The notes below the pieces were generated by a model that saw only the letters and a program-made list of their open reading frames with translations, was not told where the DNA came from and searched no databases. This document shows, one piece after another, positions 11,135-23,559 of a DNA stretch of 64,000 nt. The first letter of the stretch is position 1. Each line of letters starts with the position of its first letter. This stretch comes from Dacryopinax spathularia (taxonomy: Eukaryota; Basidiomycota; Dacrymycetes; Dacrymycetales; Dacrymycetaceae): NCBI GenBank assembly GCA_037974965.1, contig JBBPFI010000012.1, positions 248,001 through 312,000 on the forward strand. The letters run 5' to 3'. The translations under genes were made by a program, and so were the position numbers.

Positions 11135-14113
11135 GACTTAAGACCGATTCTCCGCCGAGCTCTTTCATCTCCAGTTGGTTGACACATCTAACTTTTACGT
11201 ATATTATCTGTACCAGCAGCATTCACGGAAGCATCGGCTTACTCCTATAGTTCCTCTTAGTCTGAATTCGTACTTATGGATAGCCTCATGTTCAACTCAT
11301 TCCCGATGATCCATCCCTCTCCGATTGTGACGCTAACGTAGCTGTGCTCTGCTGCTCCTCCAATAGCCTAGCTTTAGAGATTTCGGGGATCAAAGCTCAT
11401 CTCTCAGCGATCACGGCACGTAGGCGACCTATAGAAGGGAACTTCTTCACTGCGGAACTGCTAATTATGCCGGCTCGAATTCATTCGTAAAGTGGTCGGA
11501 GACACGCAAGGTTGCCATCCGCAGTGCGGCGTAGCTTTCCACTTCTTCCTAATTCTACGGGCGCCTTCTGACCTACCACTCGACCGGTATCGTTGGCAAG
11601 CGAGGAGGTACCGTTGTTCCGCATCGGTCAAGATCGACCCCTTTGTTGAGTCGATCGGTTTAAGCAAGGCTGCCACGTAACATGGGAAGGGATTACGGTA
11701 AGGGGTCGAGCTTGGGCACAGAAGTGTTTGTCAAATGTTATGGTAGACCCCGCTTGCTCAAATACTACGAAGGGGACTGGAACGATCAGAGCGTTGAAGC
11801 CATGCCGCCGACACCACAAGCGGCGTCAAGGTCTGGCATCCACTCCCTGATCTCGTCACCACAGACGATCTAGAACCTCGGACGCGGCAGCGGTCGAAAA
11901 AAACTTTGCTCGGTCCTCGAAGGCCTGGACGTTCCCAACGATCTGCCAAGCTGTCGGAAGTGATAACGAGAGCGTTCCACATGTCGACCAGATCGGTGGT
12001 AGGACGGAGCCTCCCCTGCACCGGCCGGGTCAAGGAAGGAAGGGAGACTCAGCCGACGGAGCGGAGAAACCCAAATGATGACTCCGGAGGCTACTGGATT
12101 GTGGTAGAGGCTGCTGGTTCTATCTCAGGTGATTTCAGAGGCAGGCCTCCCTGCGATAAAAACCTACGTACCAGAACCGGGAGCGTGGACTCCCGGAAGT
12201 ATGGAAGGCAGGGCGTAGGGTTTGGCTATGATCGTGTCAGCCTAGGAGGCCGCTCAAGCACGTGATGAGCCTCGTTCCGTAATGTGGCCAGGTTCCCAAT
12301 TCTTGGGTGGAAAAAAGAGGGTGTTCCTCCTGACTGCCAAGCGAGGGCCAAGCTTCCATGGTGACGCCGATTCGACGCACCCTCCCTTCTGCGAGACGTG
12401 GCTCTCAGTCCGTCAACCGACAGGTATCCTGACAGCGGACCAGCTTAACCCAGTGGGAGAATTCGAAACCGGACTGGCCTGAGATCGGGCCAATCGGGCC
12501 AATCGGGCTTGCCGCTTGCATTTGCATTGAAAGCACGTGGCGTGCCGGATTGAACAGGCCATTGAAGACATCGCTGGCCGTCATATGCACTAAGATGCTT
12601 CATGTACGAGGGATGGGTTCCAAAGATCGGCCACCTGTGGGTTGGGAATCTGGCATATTTGGGGCATATTCGTGTTCCTTTCTGCCTGATGCAGACGGAA
12701 CGAGAAATCGTAAGAATACCGGTCCGAAGCTTCGGCCAACTATGTCGCCGGACAATTACCTGCAAAACCAAGCTTCTTTTGCGCCTCAGTAGCGCAATAT
12801 TGTTTTCGTAGGGAGTCGCAAATTAGGTCATGGACCCCCGACCCTCACCTAGCGTGCGAAAATCAGGCAGTCACGCAGATTGGGATTTGATGCTGTGTTA
12901 CGTTGCGACCGGGCCCTGGGTCCTTGGAGACCGATCTTACTCGGGTCGCGCGACCGAAACCACTGAATAAGTATGTGCCGCAGCGCCATTGCGTGGGGAA
13001 TCTACCGTTTGACCCTGAATGAGAAGCATGGCTTAAGAGCTTACGAGAAGTCCTTGTACGCTGAAACAAGTCTATCCTTGCGCTTTGGCTTGCCGACACG
13101 TGTGGCACCGCGCATTGCAACACAATATCAAGGAAGAAAGATGTACATAGACGCTTCACCCCAGTCCGTTGATTTGGATACGCAAATTAACAACGTATGG
13201 CTAAGACTATCAGCACTGGTCTTGCGCATAGCGCGAAGTTATGACGCGGTGACTGGGCGCGCATCTGCGCGCATCTGAATTACATAGCGGAAGCTAAAGT
13301 AAAAATTGAACCGTGAGCGACCTTTCGACCGATAGGAATCCCGCCATTCCCGCAAGAAGAGATGGATTGGGAGGGCTGTGCAACTGAACTGCAAACACTG
13401 TGCAAGAAGTGTTCTGCGGGCCATCACCATCTTTTGGAGAATTCCCGTCTTATTGGGAAGTCTCCGATGCTTTTCTCCGCACGGGGCTCCTCGCTCGAAG
13501 CAGTCTCTCCCTGCATTCGCAGAACGCCGCGAAACTCTACGACCTCCAGCAGGCTTCTTTTTAGGCAGAACCTGAATTAAGGCGTCATGTGGTCTATCTA
13601 ATCGGCATCTATCTTCTCGGTGGAGATTTATACGTCGGACCGGTATGCGACCGGCATCTGTGATCTTTGCTGATCTACCCTGGTTATGATGCACTTGGTG
13701 TCGGCTTAGCAAATACATACGCGTCCAGCTGGTAACCATGAAGTTCCATCAAAGCGGCGAGCACGCGACATGCAATATACGAATCGAGAACGGCCGACTT
13801 GTTGGTCGATGGCCTCAACCCTGTCACTCCATCCCCCACTGTCTCTTACCGCTTTTTTCGACACCCTTTACGTGCATCTCCGGTCCGCGGCGCAAGGACC
13901 CGGTTCTTGGCTGGGGCCGCGTTATCTCTTCACGCGGGCCATGCCCTTCCAACGCTTCTTCCTCCTGCTCCCTCTCGTCTGGCCTGTGATGGTCCCCCTC
14001 GCCCTGGAACAGTCTCGATCTGGCGGTGATCCTCAAGTCGCGCTTCTGTAAACGGGGATACGTACTCTAGTACTGCGATGACCGTGACTCGGGTCCTCGT
14101 TGCAACCCCGAAA
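11135..14113. other. 3-kb gap between the two methyltransferase paralogues
   Basis: I find no coding region here that I can support; open frames are short and lack family motifs. It includes a 10-bp tandem repeat ATCGGGCCA(A) three times at about 12483-12509. The two flanking genes are paralogues, so this may be decayed sequence from the duplication. I see no clear trace of a third copy. Confidence 0.4.
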
Positions 14114-14116
14114 TGG

Positions 14117-14122
14117 TATAAA
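14117..14122 (+). promoter_or_regulatory. TATA box of the second methyltransferase gene
   Basis: TATAAA lies 51 bp before the ATG at 14173 and overlaps an in-frame ATG at 14122. The short sequence upstream (CGGGTC.. to ..GGTATA) resembles that in front of paralogue 1, as expected of duplicated promoters. Confidence 0.5.
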
Positions 14123-14172
14123 TGCGGACGTCTCTCTCCAGGGTTATGCCCGCCCCATTCCCGCTCCACGAT

Positions 14173-16037
14173 ATGTCCGCCCCTACGCCGCGTCGTCGCC
14201 TCTTTTCTTTTGGCAGTCGTGCCAAAACGCCTGACCCATCCACTGCCGCCCCGGCTGCAGCTCCACCTCCCCGTTCGAAGACACCGGCGCCGTCTGCCTC
14301 AGGAAGCTCTTCCCACAGAAGAGCTGCGTCTAACGTCGACAGCGGCTATGCAACTGATGCCGGTTCGAGCCGTAGGCGTGCTGCTGAATCCCGACGGGGT
14401 CCCCCAACCATCAACCCTGGAGTTCCCCCTGTGCCTCCACTTCCTCGTGCGCCGACAGGACCTAGACCACCTAATCAACCAGCAATTGCAGGGCGACCTG
14501 CGTACGTGGTCCCAACCCACTCCGTGGATGCTCGGCCGCCTAGTCGAGCAGGCAGTCGAGCAGGCCTTCGAGCTCCACCCACACCAGCACCTGCGCGCTT
14601 CCGCCGACCTCCGCTGCCTAGACCGGCGTTTCTGTCGGATTCCGAAGGGGAAGGTCCATGGCCACAGGACAACGGCTTTCATTACAGAGGACGATCCCGC
14701 CGGACACTGATGAGCCCGGAATATCAGAGTGAGCGAAACGCTCTGCAGAGCGTTATGCTCCCATATCCGCTTGATTTGGGCGATGACGCAAGGAAACTGT
14801 GAGTTTCTCATGACGGAAAGTGTTCCCCCCGCTGACCATCCTTCAGGGAGAAGTATCTCTATGGTCTAGTCTATAATAGGCTGCGGTCCAATGGTCGCGA
14901 ACGCGTATACGTAGGACCGACTTTCAGCAAGAAGTACGCCAAGCTTCCGCCGCAGCGTGTCCTTGATATCGGAGCCGGTTATTGCTATTGGATTCGGGAC
15001 GCTATGTTATGCTGGCCGGTAAGTAGGCTCTTCTCAGCACGTCTTGTGCTTGCTAACATTACCGGTGCCTATCGCAGAGGACAGAGTTCGTCGCATTTGA
15101 CTTCCACGACCTAAGACCGGAGTATCTGAGAAGTATCCCGAGAGTGCGATTCGTAGAAGGCAATCTTCTGTGAGGGCTCTCACTTCTTCCGCAATTCAAT
15201 CCTTGCTCATCGGACTCATACCAGGGGAGACCCGCAGGGCCAGTTGCATTGCCTTCTTGCGCAAGGCAAATTCGACTACATCCGAATGGCTAATATGTCA
15301 TTGGCTATTCCTTGGGATCAGGTAGATCGTGTCCTTTCTTATCAGTTTGGGCTATGTATTGACGACCGCGCAGTGGACCAACGTCTTTCGAATCGTGAGG
15401 GAACTCCTGACTGATCGTGGAGTTCTGGAGGTTCGTGGGTCGACGGCGCAGCCCTCAACTTCTCACTCATCGCTCTTTCCTAGATCGTTGATGACGGCTG
15501 GTTCCCTCCGCCCTTCGAAGCGAACGCTCCTTTCGACGACCAAACCCAAAGGACGTATGACCACATGTTCGTGGACATGCTCGAGATGCGCGGCATTCGG
15601 AGCTCCGAGAAGAGTCAGCAGCAATGGGGAGCGATGCTTATGGGAAGCCTGAAGAATGCCGATTTACATCTGGTTGATATCAATCATAAGAAGATGACGA
15701 CTCTGGAGCCTGTTGAAGACGATCAGATGTCGAAACGATGGTGGCGCACCCTGAAATTGAGTGCGGATGCCATCGAGAGCACTTTCACCAGTTTGTTCTA
15801 CGGGTACAACGAGGAAATCGAGAATAATCGACGTCAAGGCCTGCGCGACGATCGGCATAGGATCAGAATTCCATCGTTCGTTGACCAGCTGCACAATATG
15901 CGAGACCTCCTGTGCATGTACGCCCCAGTCTTCGTAACGTTTGGAAGAGTTGCTGACACCTAGACAGAGGATCCAGCGAGGCATACGTGTACAACGAATC
16001 CACATTCGCCATCATGATCTGCGAGCGGCGCGGTTGA
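14173..16037 (+). CDS. SAM-dependent methyltransferase-like protein, paralogue 2
   Basis: The Ser/Pro-rich N-terminus (MSAPTPRRRLFSFGSRAKTP) aligns with paralogue 1 (SLTGRAKTPDPTPS). After the first intron (donor after GGAAACT) come EKYLYGLVYN, VLDIGAGYCYWIRDA (motif I), TEFVAFDFHDL, VRFVEGNLL, FDYIRMANMSLAIP, WTNVFRIVRELLTDRGVLE and IVDDGWFPPP. A last 50-bp intron (15918-15967) leads to an exon ending in YNESTFAIMICERRG and a TGA at 16035-16037, matching the YDGSTFHVTIARRK end of paralogue 1. All junctions resolve with consensus borders, so this copy looks intact. Class I methyltransferase fold is inferred from motif I and the FDYIRxAN / GVLE order. Substrate and pathway are unknown; the neighbouring drug-type transporters hint at secondary metabolism, but that is only inference. 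Confidence 0.75.
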
Positions 16038-16884
16038 TCACTGGATGTTCACAACCTCTGTCCTCATGCCATTCCCCCCTCCCAATTCTCATAATCCTGC
16101 CCCTTCACGTACTCTGAGTCCTCTCACAACTGTCTACATTACCACCTAATTCTACTCTGCATATTTGTACGGCGGTCTGTTTACTCCACACTAGTGCGGT
16201 ACGGATCGTCTTTACTTAATGCCCTCTGTTCATACATTTCCTATCTAATGATAATGTCATGTTATGCCTGATCATGTGGCTACGAATGCCGAGGTCCGCC
16301 TAAGGTGTACGGAGGCAAGAAGCCGCGTGGAAGGCTATTTCTGAAACCAGTTATTGATCTGCTATGCAGAAGCAGAAGCACCGATAGTGGGGACACAGCA
16401 TCGGCTGAAGGCACCTTCCTACTTAGGAAAGCACCCGTCCTTACCGAGACGGGTTGCATCTTCTAGCTTCGTCTCTTTACGCGGTCGACGCCGCATGACA
16501 CCTTGTCCGTGCTTGCAGCACTGTTGCGGCCGGACTCGTAAGGCGGACCTAACCATATACGAATGCGCAGCTGAGCGCCCTCCTTGTTGCCTGCGACCAC
16601 GAGGAGGCGGATCTTGGCTTGAGCTCAATCCTCTCGTACTCCTGCTATGACTACGAGAGGCTCAAACAGTTCGAGCGAGTGCAGATTGGTCTGACACGCT
16701 ACCTGTGAGCGAATCACGGCCACGAAACCATTCAGTGGAACATGCATCCACCGCGTGCTGGGGTGCTGATGACTGAAGAGATGCATTCCCTTCCCTTGCA
16801 TGCGTACAAATACAGGATATCTCTATAAGGAAATCGAACAAGATCCTCTACCCTTCCTCCAACACTCGAGCCTGCGAGCCCTGC
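16038..16884. other. Convergent spacer, no gene seen
   Basis: This is the region between the stop of methyltransferase paralogue 2 (+) and the stop of the first MFS gene (-). It should hold both 3' ends. I see no further coding frame, RNA gene or repeat. Confidence 0.5.
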
Positions 16885-18794
16885 CTACACGGCCGCTGCA
16901 CCAAGCTGGACGCCAAGCTCCTTCAGGTTCAGGTTCCTGATCAGGAGCGCGCTCAGGGTGGCAAGCACGCCAGCAGGTACACCAATAATGTACACATAGT
17001 CGAGCGCCTTCGTGTATGCCTCGATGATGGGTGCCTGCTGGTCGAGCGGCAGGGTCAGGACAACCGTCACGCTTTCCCTGATAGACTGTGCCGTCGCAGA
17101 GTCCAAGCCAGGCGCGTACTGTGCGAGTTCGGTCGTGAGCTGGTTTGCGAATGCTGTTCCGGCGATGCAGATGCCGATGACACCGCCGATAAGCTGGGTG
17201 AAGTTGACCATCGACGTGCCCTGAGGGATCATCCGCTCCTCAGCGTGGTATTCGGCTTGGACGGCAATGATCGTGTTCTGCATGGAGCCGCCGATGCCCG
17301 CGCCGAACAGAATTTGGAAGCCGATGAGCTTTGCGTTGGAGGTGTAAGCGTCAATGGTGAAGAGGAGACCGGCGCCGATGGCGGTAAGCAGAGGAAGCGC
17401 GAAGATGAAAGGCCAGTAGCGACCGGTATACTATAGAGGCTCAAGTCAGTACAGAGAGCTAAGAAAGAGTGGCAGGGCGCACGTTGATAACGCCGCCAGA
17501 AGCAGCAGCGCTGATGACCGTTGCGAGCATGAAAGGCAGGATATCAATCCCGCTCTGCGTCGCGCTGTGTCCCTTGGCCTGATACAGCAGCGGCAAGTAG
17601 TACGTGGCGAGCAACATGCAGAGCATGATCCAGAACGCCTCCAGGCACGCGCCGACCTGCGTCCTCCGTTTGAACATGTGCAGCGGCATGAGCGCACGCA
17701 CGCCCATCCTCCATTCCCAAGCGATGAAAGCGATAAGCAACACGCCGAACACGCAGAAAGTCGCGATGACGGCCGGGTCGTTCCAGGGCTTGCTGTTCCC
17801 GCCCCATTGGAGAGGGAGGATGAGCGAGGTGACCATGCCGATACTAAGGACTGCACCGAGCCAGTCGAGACTCATCCATCGCCTGAGGGTGCTGAGGCCG
17901 TCGGTCGCGTCGCTTCCGATTGGCGGGCGGGCTTCGATGAGGAGGAGAATGACGCCGACGGAGACGGCACCGATGGGGAGGTTGATGTAAAAGCACCAGC
18001 GCCAGGTGACGTGGTCACTGAATGCACCACCAAGAAGCGGACCGACGACAGAGGCAAGAGCAAATACGCCGGCGAAGGAGCCGAAGAGGAGCGGTCGGTT
18101 CTTGATGTGCGTTATTTGGGCGATGATGGATAAGACAGCGACGAATATCCTAACGTAGAATGTGGTTAGCACGCGCTTTTGGCCGAAATTGAAGGAGGGC
18201 TTACCCAGCGGCACCGATTCCGGCAAAAGCACGCCCAAAGATCAGCACATTGACGCTAGGCGCCACACCGCAGATCAAGCTTCCAATCTCGAACAGGGTA
18301 ATAGCGGAGATATACACCCATTTGGTAGGTGCAATCACGAGCAGCTGACCATAAAGCATGAGGAACCCCGCTTGGGTGAGGAAATAGGCACTGGCGATCC
18401 ATGTTACGTCGCTGAGGGAGTTGAACTCGGACGCGATGCGGGGTATGGCGGTGGAGGTGATTGTCTGGTCGAGGGCGATGAGGAAGACGGAGAGAAGCAT
18501 GGCACTAGGAAACGCGTTCTCGTCAGTACCAAAAGTGGCAAAAGGGATAGGAAAGACGTACATCTGGGCAAGCGCGAGCTTTGAGCCATGGTAGTATCGC
18601 AGGTCATTTGGGTCGCCGCCTGCATCTGGGGGACGAGCAGCGATCGCCGCGAGGTCGGGCTCGCTTTTCTGTGCCGGAGGAGCAGTCGGCGGGGCGTAGA
18701 CGATTTTTTCAGGCCCGTCCGAGGCCGTTGAGGCGCGCCGGATGGAGAGGGCCGGGGAGTTCACCGCTGTCGGCTCCTGGTCGAAGCTCGACAT
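16885..18794 (-). CDS. 14-TM MFS drug:H+ antiporter, paralogue 1
   Basis: Four exons (18794-18562, 18504-18205, 18149-17483, 17430-16885; lengths 233, 300, 667, 546) join to 581 residues. A disordered N-terminus is followed by MFS helices. Family signatures are VFLIALDQTITSTAIPRIAS in TM1, the A-loop region AIPRIASEFNSLSDVTWIAS, and the DHA2-type WRWCFYINLPIG. A late segment reads GTSMVNFTQLIGGVIGICIA. It should export small lipophilic compounds across the plasma or vacuolar membrane using the proton gradient; the substrate is unknown. The next gene on the same strand is its paralogue with the same intron positions and phases. The last intron of both genes starts with the less usual GTGCGC. 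Residues near the C-terminus (LIRNLNLKELG) are also shared. Confidence 0.93.
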
Positions 18795-20174
18795 TATTGT
18801 GCTAAAATGGAGGGTTGACAGAGACAAAGACCGGAGGCAAGGACAAGAAAGGGGAGGTCCTTAGCGGAGATAGGTCGACAGTGCGAGGGGGATGTCGTCA
18901 AAGAAAAAGATGTACAGCAGAAAATTCGCGGAGGGACCGGTGGCCAGAATCGGGAAAATTAGCCAGGCGTTATATACGTACCTCGTCCATCAGAGAGAGA
19001 GGTAAAATCAACATCGCGCCATCCCCGCAGGGGCGGACCCGGATGTCACGGCCCATGATGGCGGCCAGAGCCAAGCGTATCAAACCTACCAGAAATCAAT
19101 CGAACGCCGTAGCAAAGTGTCCAACAGTAGTGGTAAGGAATGACACGTCGACCGGGGCGGCAGAGCGCCGGCCGCGACGCGCGTCTTCCATCTCAGGACA
19201 GCTGTGCGCGATAGCAAGAAAGACTGCAGCCCACGAACGCCCACGTCAGGCACCAGGGTAACGTGCGCCGGTGAGGTCAGCAAGTCTAGATTGCTTATGC
19301 CTCTTTTGCCAGCTGCGACTGCTGCGATGATAGCGCAGAAGGTGAAGATTATTGGTTGCTGCCGATGCGGTGCTGTCTGTGCATCGTGAATCGGGCGGAC
19401 GAAAGGGCGGAAGCGCCGGACAAATTGATGTAGACCCTTGCTTACGAGCGATGACTCCTGTTTGTCAGCCAGACGGGCGCTCGTAGGGGTGTAGCAAGCC
19501 GCCGGCCAAGTCCGATCCTAAGAGGAGAGGGGAGGGATGACGCGTCGATCTGAGCAAATTATCGACGTGGTTTTTGTTTGTGGTGAACCCTGCAAAGAAT
19601 GTTTCGCGCGTACAGAAGGGCTTCGCAGGGCCTGCGAGGCTGGATAGTAGGGGATTGCTCCCGCGCCTTCGCCCATGAGTCAGGATCCATGACGCGCCCC
19701 GATCATGGGTACACGGCCAATCTTCGCTTCCGATCAAGTCGATTTTGATCGGTTCGCGGGCGGAAATCTTGAGTTGGCCTGTGCACGTTCCAGGATGATG
19801 ATTATCAGCCCACTCACAATCAACCAAGTTGAGGGAAACGAGAGGCATATAAACACCACGAAAACGCTACGATATTAGTACGCCCTTGTTTCCCCCCTTT
19901 GGTGCTTACCTTGTTGCTCAAACCAGCCTGAGGCGAAGACGAAACCCCCCGGGCGGACAAACAACGGACGAGGCCGGACTAACTTCCGCGCTTCGGTGGC
20001 TACGCTTGCGATCTGCTGCCACGAGACGCAGTTGCAACATCGTAGTATCTGGAAACGAAGTTTGTTAGGAATATGATCGTCATTCCTGCACCATCCAGCG
20101 TGTGCAGCAAGTATATACTGCAGACTACCGGTATCTCATCCAACCCAAAGCGGCCCTGCCATCCGCTCAGGCAC
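18795..20174. other. 1.4-kb spacer between the two MFS genes
   Basis: It holds the promoter of MFS paralogue 1 and the 3' end of paralogue 2. I see no convincing coding frame or RNA gene. Confidence 0.5.
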
Positions 20175-22056
20175 CTACACGGCAGCAGCAGTCGTCTTCA
20201 TCCCCAGCCTCTTAATGTTCATATTCCGAATCATCAGCGCGCTCAAGCTGGCCAACACTCCCGCCGGGACACCAATAAGATACACATAATCCAGCGCCTT
20301 CGTGTACGCCTCCACGACCCCCGCCTGCTGGCTCGCAGGAAGGGACAGAACAGCAGTAACGCTATCCTTGATCGCTTGAACTGTCGCAGCCGGCAGCCCA
20401 GGCGCATACACAAGCACCTGTTTGCTGAGCTCGTTCGAGAATGCCGTCCCTGCGATCGAGATCCCAATAGTGCCGCCGATAAGCTGCGTGAAGTTGACCA
20501 TCGACGTGCCCTGCGGGACGAGCCGCTCTTCGGAGTTGTATTCGGCTTGGACGGCAATGACTGTGTTCTGCATTGCGCCGCCTAGGCCGGCGCCGTAGAG
20601 GATTTGGAAACCGATGAGCTTGGCGTTTGGGGTGTAGGCGTCGATCGTGAATAGTAGGCCGGCGCCCACGGCTGTGATGAGGGGGAGACCGACGAGGAAG
20701 AACCAGTAGCGGCCGGTGTACTGCATAGGATGTAAGCTACAAGCGAGCAGGAGTGTGGAATGGAAGCGCACATTGATGATTGCTGCTGCACCTGCGGCAC
20801 TCACGACGGTGGACAGCATGAACGGCAATATGTCAATCCCGCTCTGTGTGGCGCTATGTCCCTTCGCTTGATACAGCAGTGGAAGGTAGTACGTAGCGAG
20901 CAGCATGCAGAGCATGACGAAGAACGCCTCCAAACACGCTCCAACCTGCGTCCTCCGCTTAAACATATGTAGCGGCATAAGAGCACGAGGACCCATCCTC
21001 CATTCCCAGAGGATGAATAGGATGAGCAGGACGCCGAATACGCAGAAAGTCGCGATGACGGCCGGGTCGTTCCATGCTTTGCTGTTTCCGCCCCATTCGA
21101 GTGGGAGGACGAGAGTCGTTACGAACCCTACGGAGAGTAGCGCGCCGAGCCAGTCCAGGTTGATCCATCGCTGCAGGGTCGTCATCCCGTCTGTGGCGTC
21201 GCTGCCGATGGGGGGACGGGCGTCGATGAGAAGGAGGATTACGCCAACGGAAAGACCACCGATGGGGAGGTTGATGTAGAAGCACCAGCGCCAGGTGACG
21301 TGGTCGCTGAAGGCGCCTCCAAGGAGTGGACCGACGACTGAGGCGAGAGCGAAGACGGCGGAGAAGGAGCCAAAGAGGAGGGGACGGTCCTTGATTCTGG
21401 CTATCTGAGCGATGATAGATTGCACGGAGACCATGATCCTAATGTCCGTGGTCAGACTAGAAATGCAGGATTGAAGATCGAATCTGGGCTCACCCGGCTG
21501 CGCCCACCCCAGCAAACGCACGTCCGAAGATCAAGACATTAACGTTCGGTGCCACACCACAGATCAGGCTACCAATCTCGAAGAGCGTTACTGCCGCAAT
21601 GTAAACCCATTTGGTCGAGGCGATGACGAGCAGTTGGCCGTACAGCATAAGGAAGCCAGCTTGGGTGATGAAGTAGCAAGCGGCGATCCAGGTCACGTCG
21701 TTGAGGCTGTTGAACTCGGAGGCGATACGCGGGATGGCGGTCGATGTTATAGTCTGATCGAGGGCGATGAGGAAGACGGAGAGCAGCATCGCTCTATTTT
21801 GTGGTTTCACTGGCGTCAGCCCCAGGGGAAGTGAAGGGAGCTGGAGAACTCACACTTGGGAGAGGAAGAGCTTCGTTCCGTGGTAATACCGCGGGTCGTT
21901 CGGGTCGTCCTCCTGGTTTGCCGATGTGACTGGTGGAGCGGATTGCTCCGCTTTCGGGTTCTGGATGGCTGCCATCTCGTGTTCGTTGGAGACAGTTTGG
22001 GTGAGCGAGGCCGTTGGGGAGTTGATAGCGGTGTGATCCTCGTTCGGCGCGGCCAT
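20175..22056 (-). CDS. 14-TM MFS drug:H+ antiporter, paralogue 2
   Basis: Four exons (22056-21854, 21793-21494, 21438-20772, 20720-20175; lengths 203, 300, 667, 546) give 571 residues. Exons 2 to 4 have exactly the lengths of paralogue 1, so the genes arose by tandem duplication with introns already in place. The first exon differs in length and sequence apart from the end (DPNDPRYYHGTKLFLSQ versus DPNDLRYYHGSKLALAQ). It carries the same TM1 signature (DQTITSTAIPRIAS), WRWCFYINLPIG and GTSMVNFTQLIGGTIGISIA. Expected role: proton-driven efflux of an unknown compound. The start is the first ATG giving an N-terminus like that of the paralogue. Differences cluster in the N-terminus and the loop after VGPLLGG, so the substrates may have diverged. 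Confidence 0.93.
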
Positions 22057-23559
22057 ATTAGCGCAGTTTCGGCTCTTGAATGGCAAGGCAAGGCAAGGAA
22101 TGCTGAATGAGTGAAAGTCGGAAAGAGATAGGATAGAGTGCTGGGAGCAACGAAGGATGCGAAAACCGGAAGGAATGGGAAAGACTGAGACGCAAGTAGG
22201 AAAGACCTCTGGTAGACTGCAGGGGCTTTTGGTGTCAGGAAGAGGTGGACTTGAGTAAAATGCTGATGGGTGGCAAAAGTACAAGTGAGGACGCTTCTGA
22301 GCACAAATCGCCTCGTACCACGAACAGCCTTTGATTTTATACCATTTTCTCGCCAGCCGCTCCATCTCCGACGGGAAGTTGAAGAATTAGAGAAATGACC
22401 AACACCGGCAGTCCGGAAGAGGCATCGCAGAGATTTTTTCTGAGAGCCCTCTTTCCGAGAACGTTGGTGTTGGTCATAACCTCAATCCAGCCGCCGGGTG
22501 GCTAGGGCTCGGCGCCGGTCATTACGCAAGCATCGGCGGTTCAGCGTAAGGGGCAGAAGTGCTGGCTGGGCTAGGGGTCGTCGCGTGCCTCAATGATACG
22601 GGCCGGCAGGGCCAGCAGACACGAAGAATGTGTGAAGCTAGCGCCCATATCCAAATCTGCTCACCGAGCTAGAGGTAGATCAAGCGTGGTATATGCGAAT
22701 CTGGAGAAGCCGACTAACCCGAGGACAACCAGATGGATCGAGAGAAGAGTCGGCAAATGGGGCGTGACTGCGCAGCTAAGAGCGGACGCCTGTCAAAAGG
22801 CCAGAAGAGCACAGCGCGAAGATCTATCGTGTGGTATTGAGTTGACCATCGTGCAGCAGAGGGTACGAGAGAGGCGCAGCGGACGGCCGTAGAGGCAACG
22901 GTGGTCGGTCCCCTAAGAACTGAACAGAAGAGATGGTCCCTGGAACCGATGATGAGTTGAATGACTAACACCCTATTACGTGAGGGGTGCTTCTGCTTCT
23001 TACCTACTACGGTCCTGTGGACGCGCCCGACGAGGAGTGTATTGTTCTTCGTCGCACGACCATCGCCTTACAAGGCCAAGCCTTGCGTCACATTGGATGT
23101 CTGTCATGTACGTTCATTGCGTCGGTGCCCAGCTGAGGTTAGCACCTTAGATCCGAATTTGCATGCTTCGGTAGTGTCGTCCGTTGAAGAGGTTTCCAAG
23201 AGGCAGGCGTTTACTTCCAAGACTCCCCCAAGTGGGCGCAGAATGGCTTTTATTCGCCACAGAGGTAACCTCTGAGACAGAAAGAATGGAAACATGAGGG
23301 AACGTGCGGGTTTTCGGCAGAACCAGGAAAGAGGACTGGCCGCTATGCGTGGCTGATACGAAGCCGGAAGCGAGAGAGAGAGAAGGCAAAGAATGCGGGA
23401 GGGGATACATATCAGGTCATCATGTACAGGGGTTGTCAGCCGGTCGGTCTGACAGTATGAGAGATTGAAGGGAAAGTAGAACACGCAAGGACAGGCGAGG
23501 GAAAACGAGAGGTGCAGAGTGGAAAAGAGCGAGAAAGAGGGAAAGGAGAGAACAAGGGA
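22057..23559. other. Promoter region of MFS paralogue 2 and 3' side of the RRM-like gene
   Basis: About 1.5 kb without a supportable gene. It contains the ATGACCAACACC inverted repeat listed separately and, at about 22960-22971, a one-mismatch copy ATGACTAACACC. On the coding strand of the MFS gene the first 300 bp upstream are pyrimidine-rich, as in many fungal 5' leaders. Confidence 0.45.
22395..22477. repeat. 12-bp inverted repeat in the MFS promoter
   Basis: ATGACCAACACC at 22395-22406 is exactly complementary to GGTGTTGGTCAT at 22466-22477, with a 59-bp loop, about 340-420 bp upstream of the MFS start codon. The arms could be paired binding sites for a transcription factor. A near copy (ATGACTAACACC) lies about 490 bp further away. 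Confidence 0.6.

Noticed and set aside
15256-15265. One exact CTTGCGCAAG outside the Helitron
   Set aside because: Single copy inside methyltransferase paralogue 2; expected by chance at this level and no evidence of spread.
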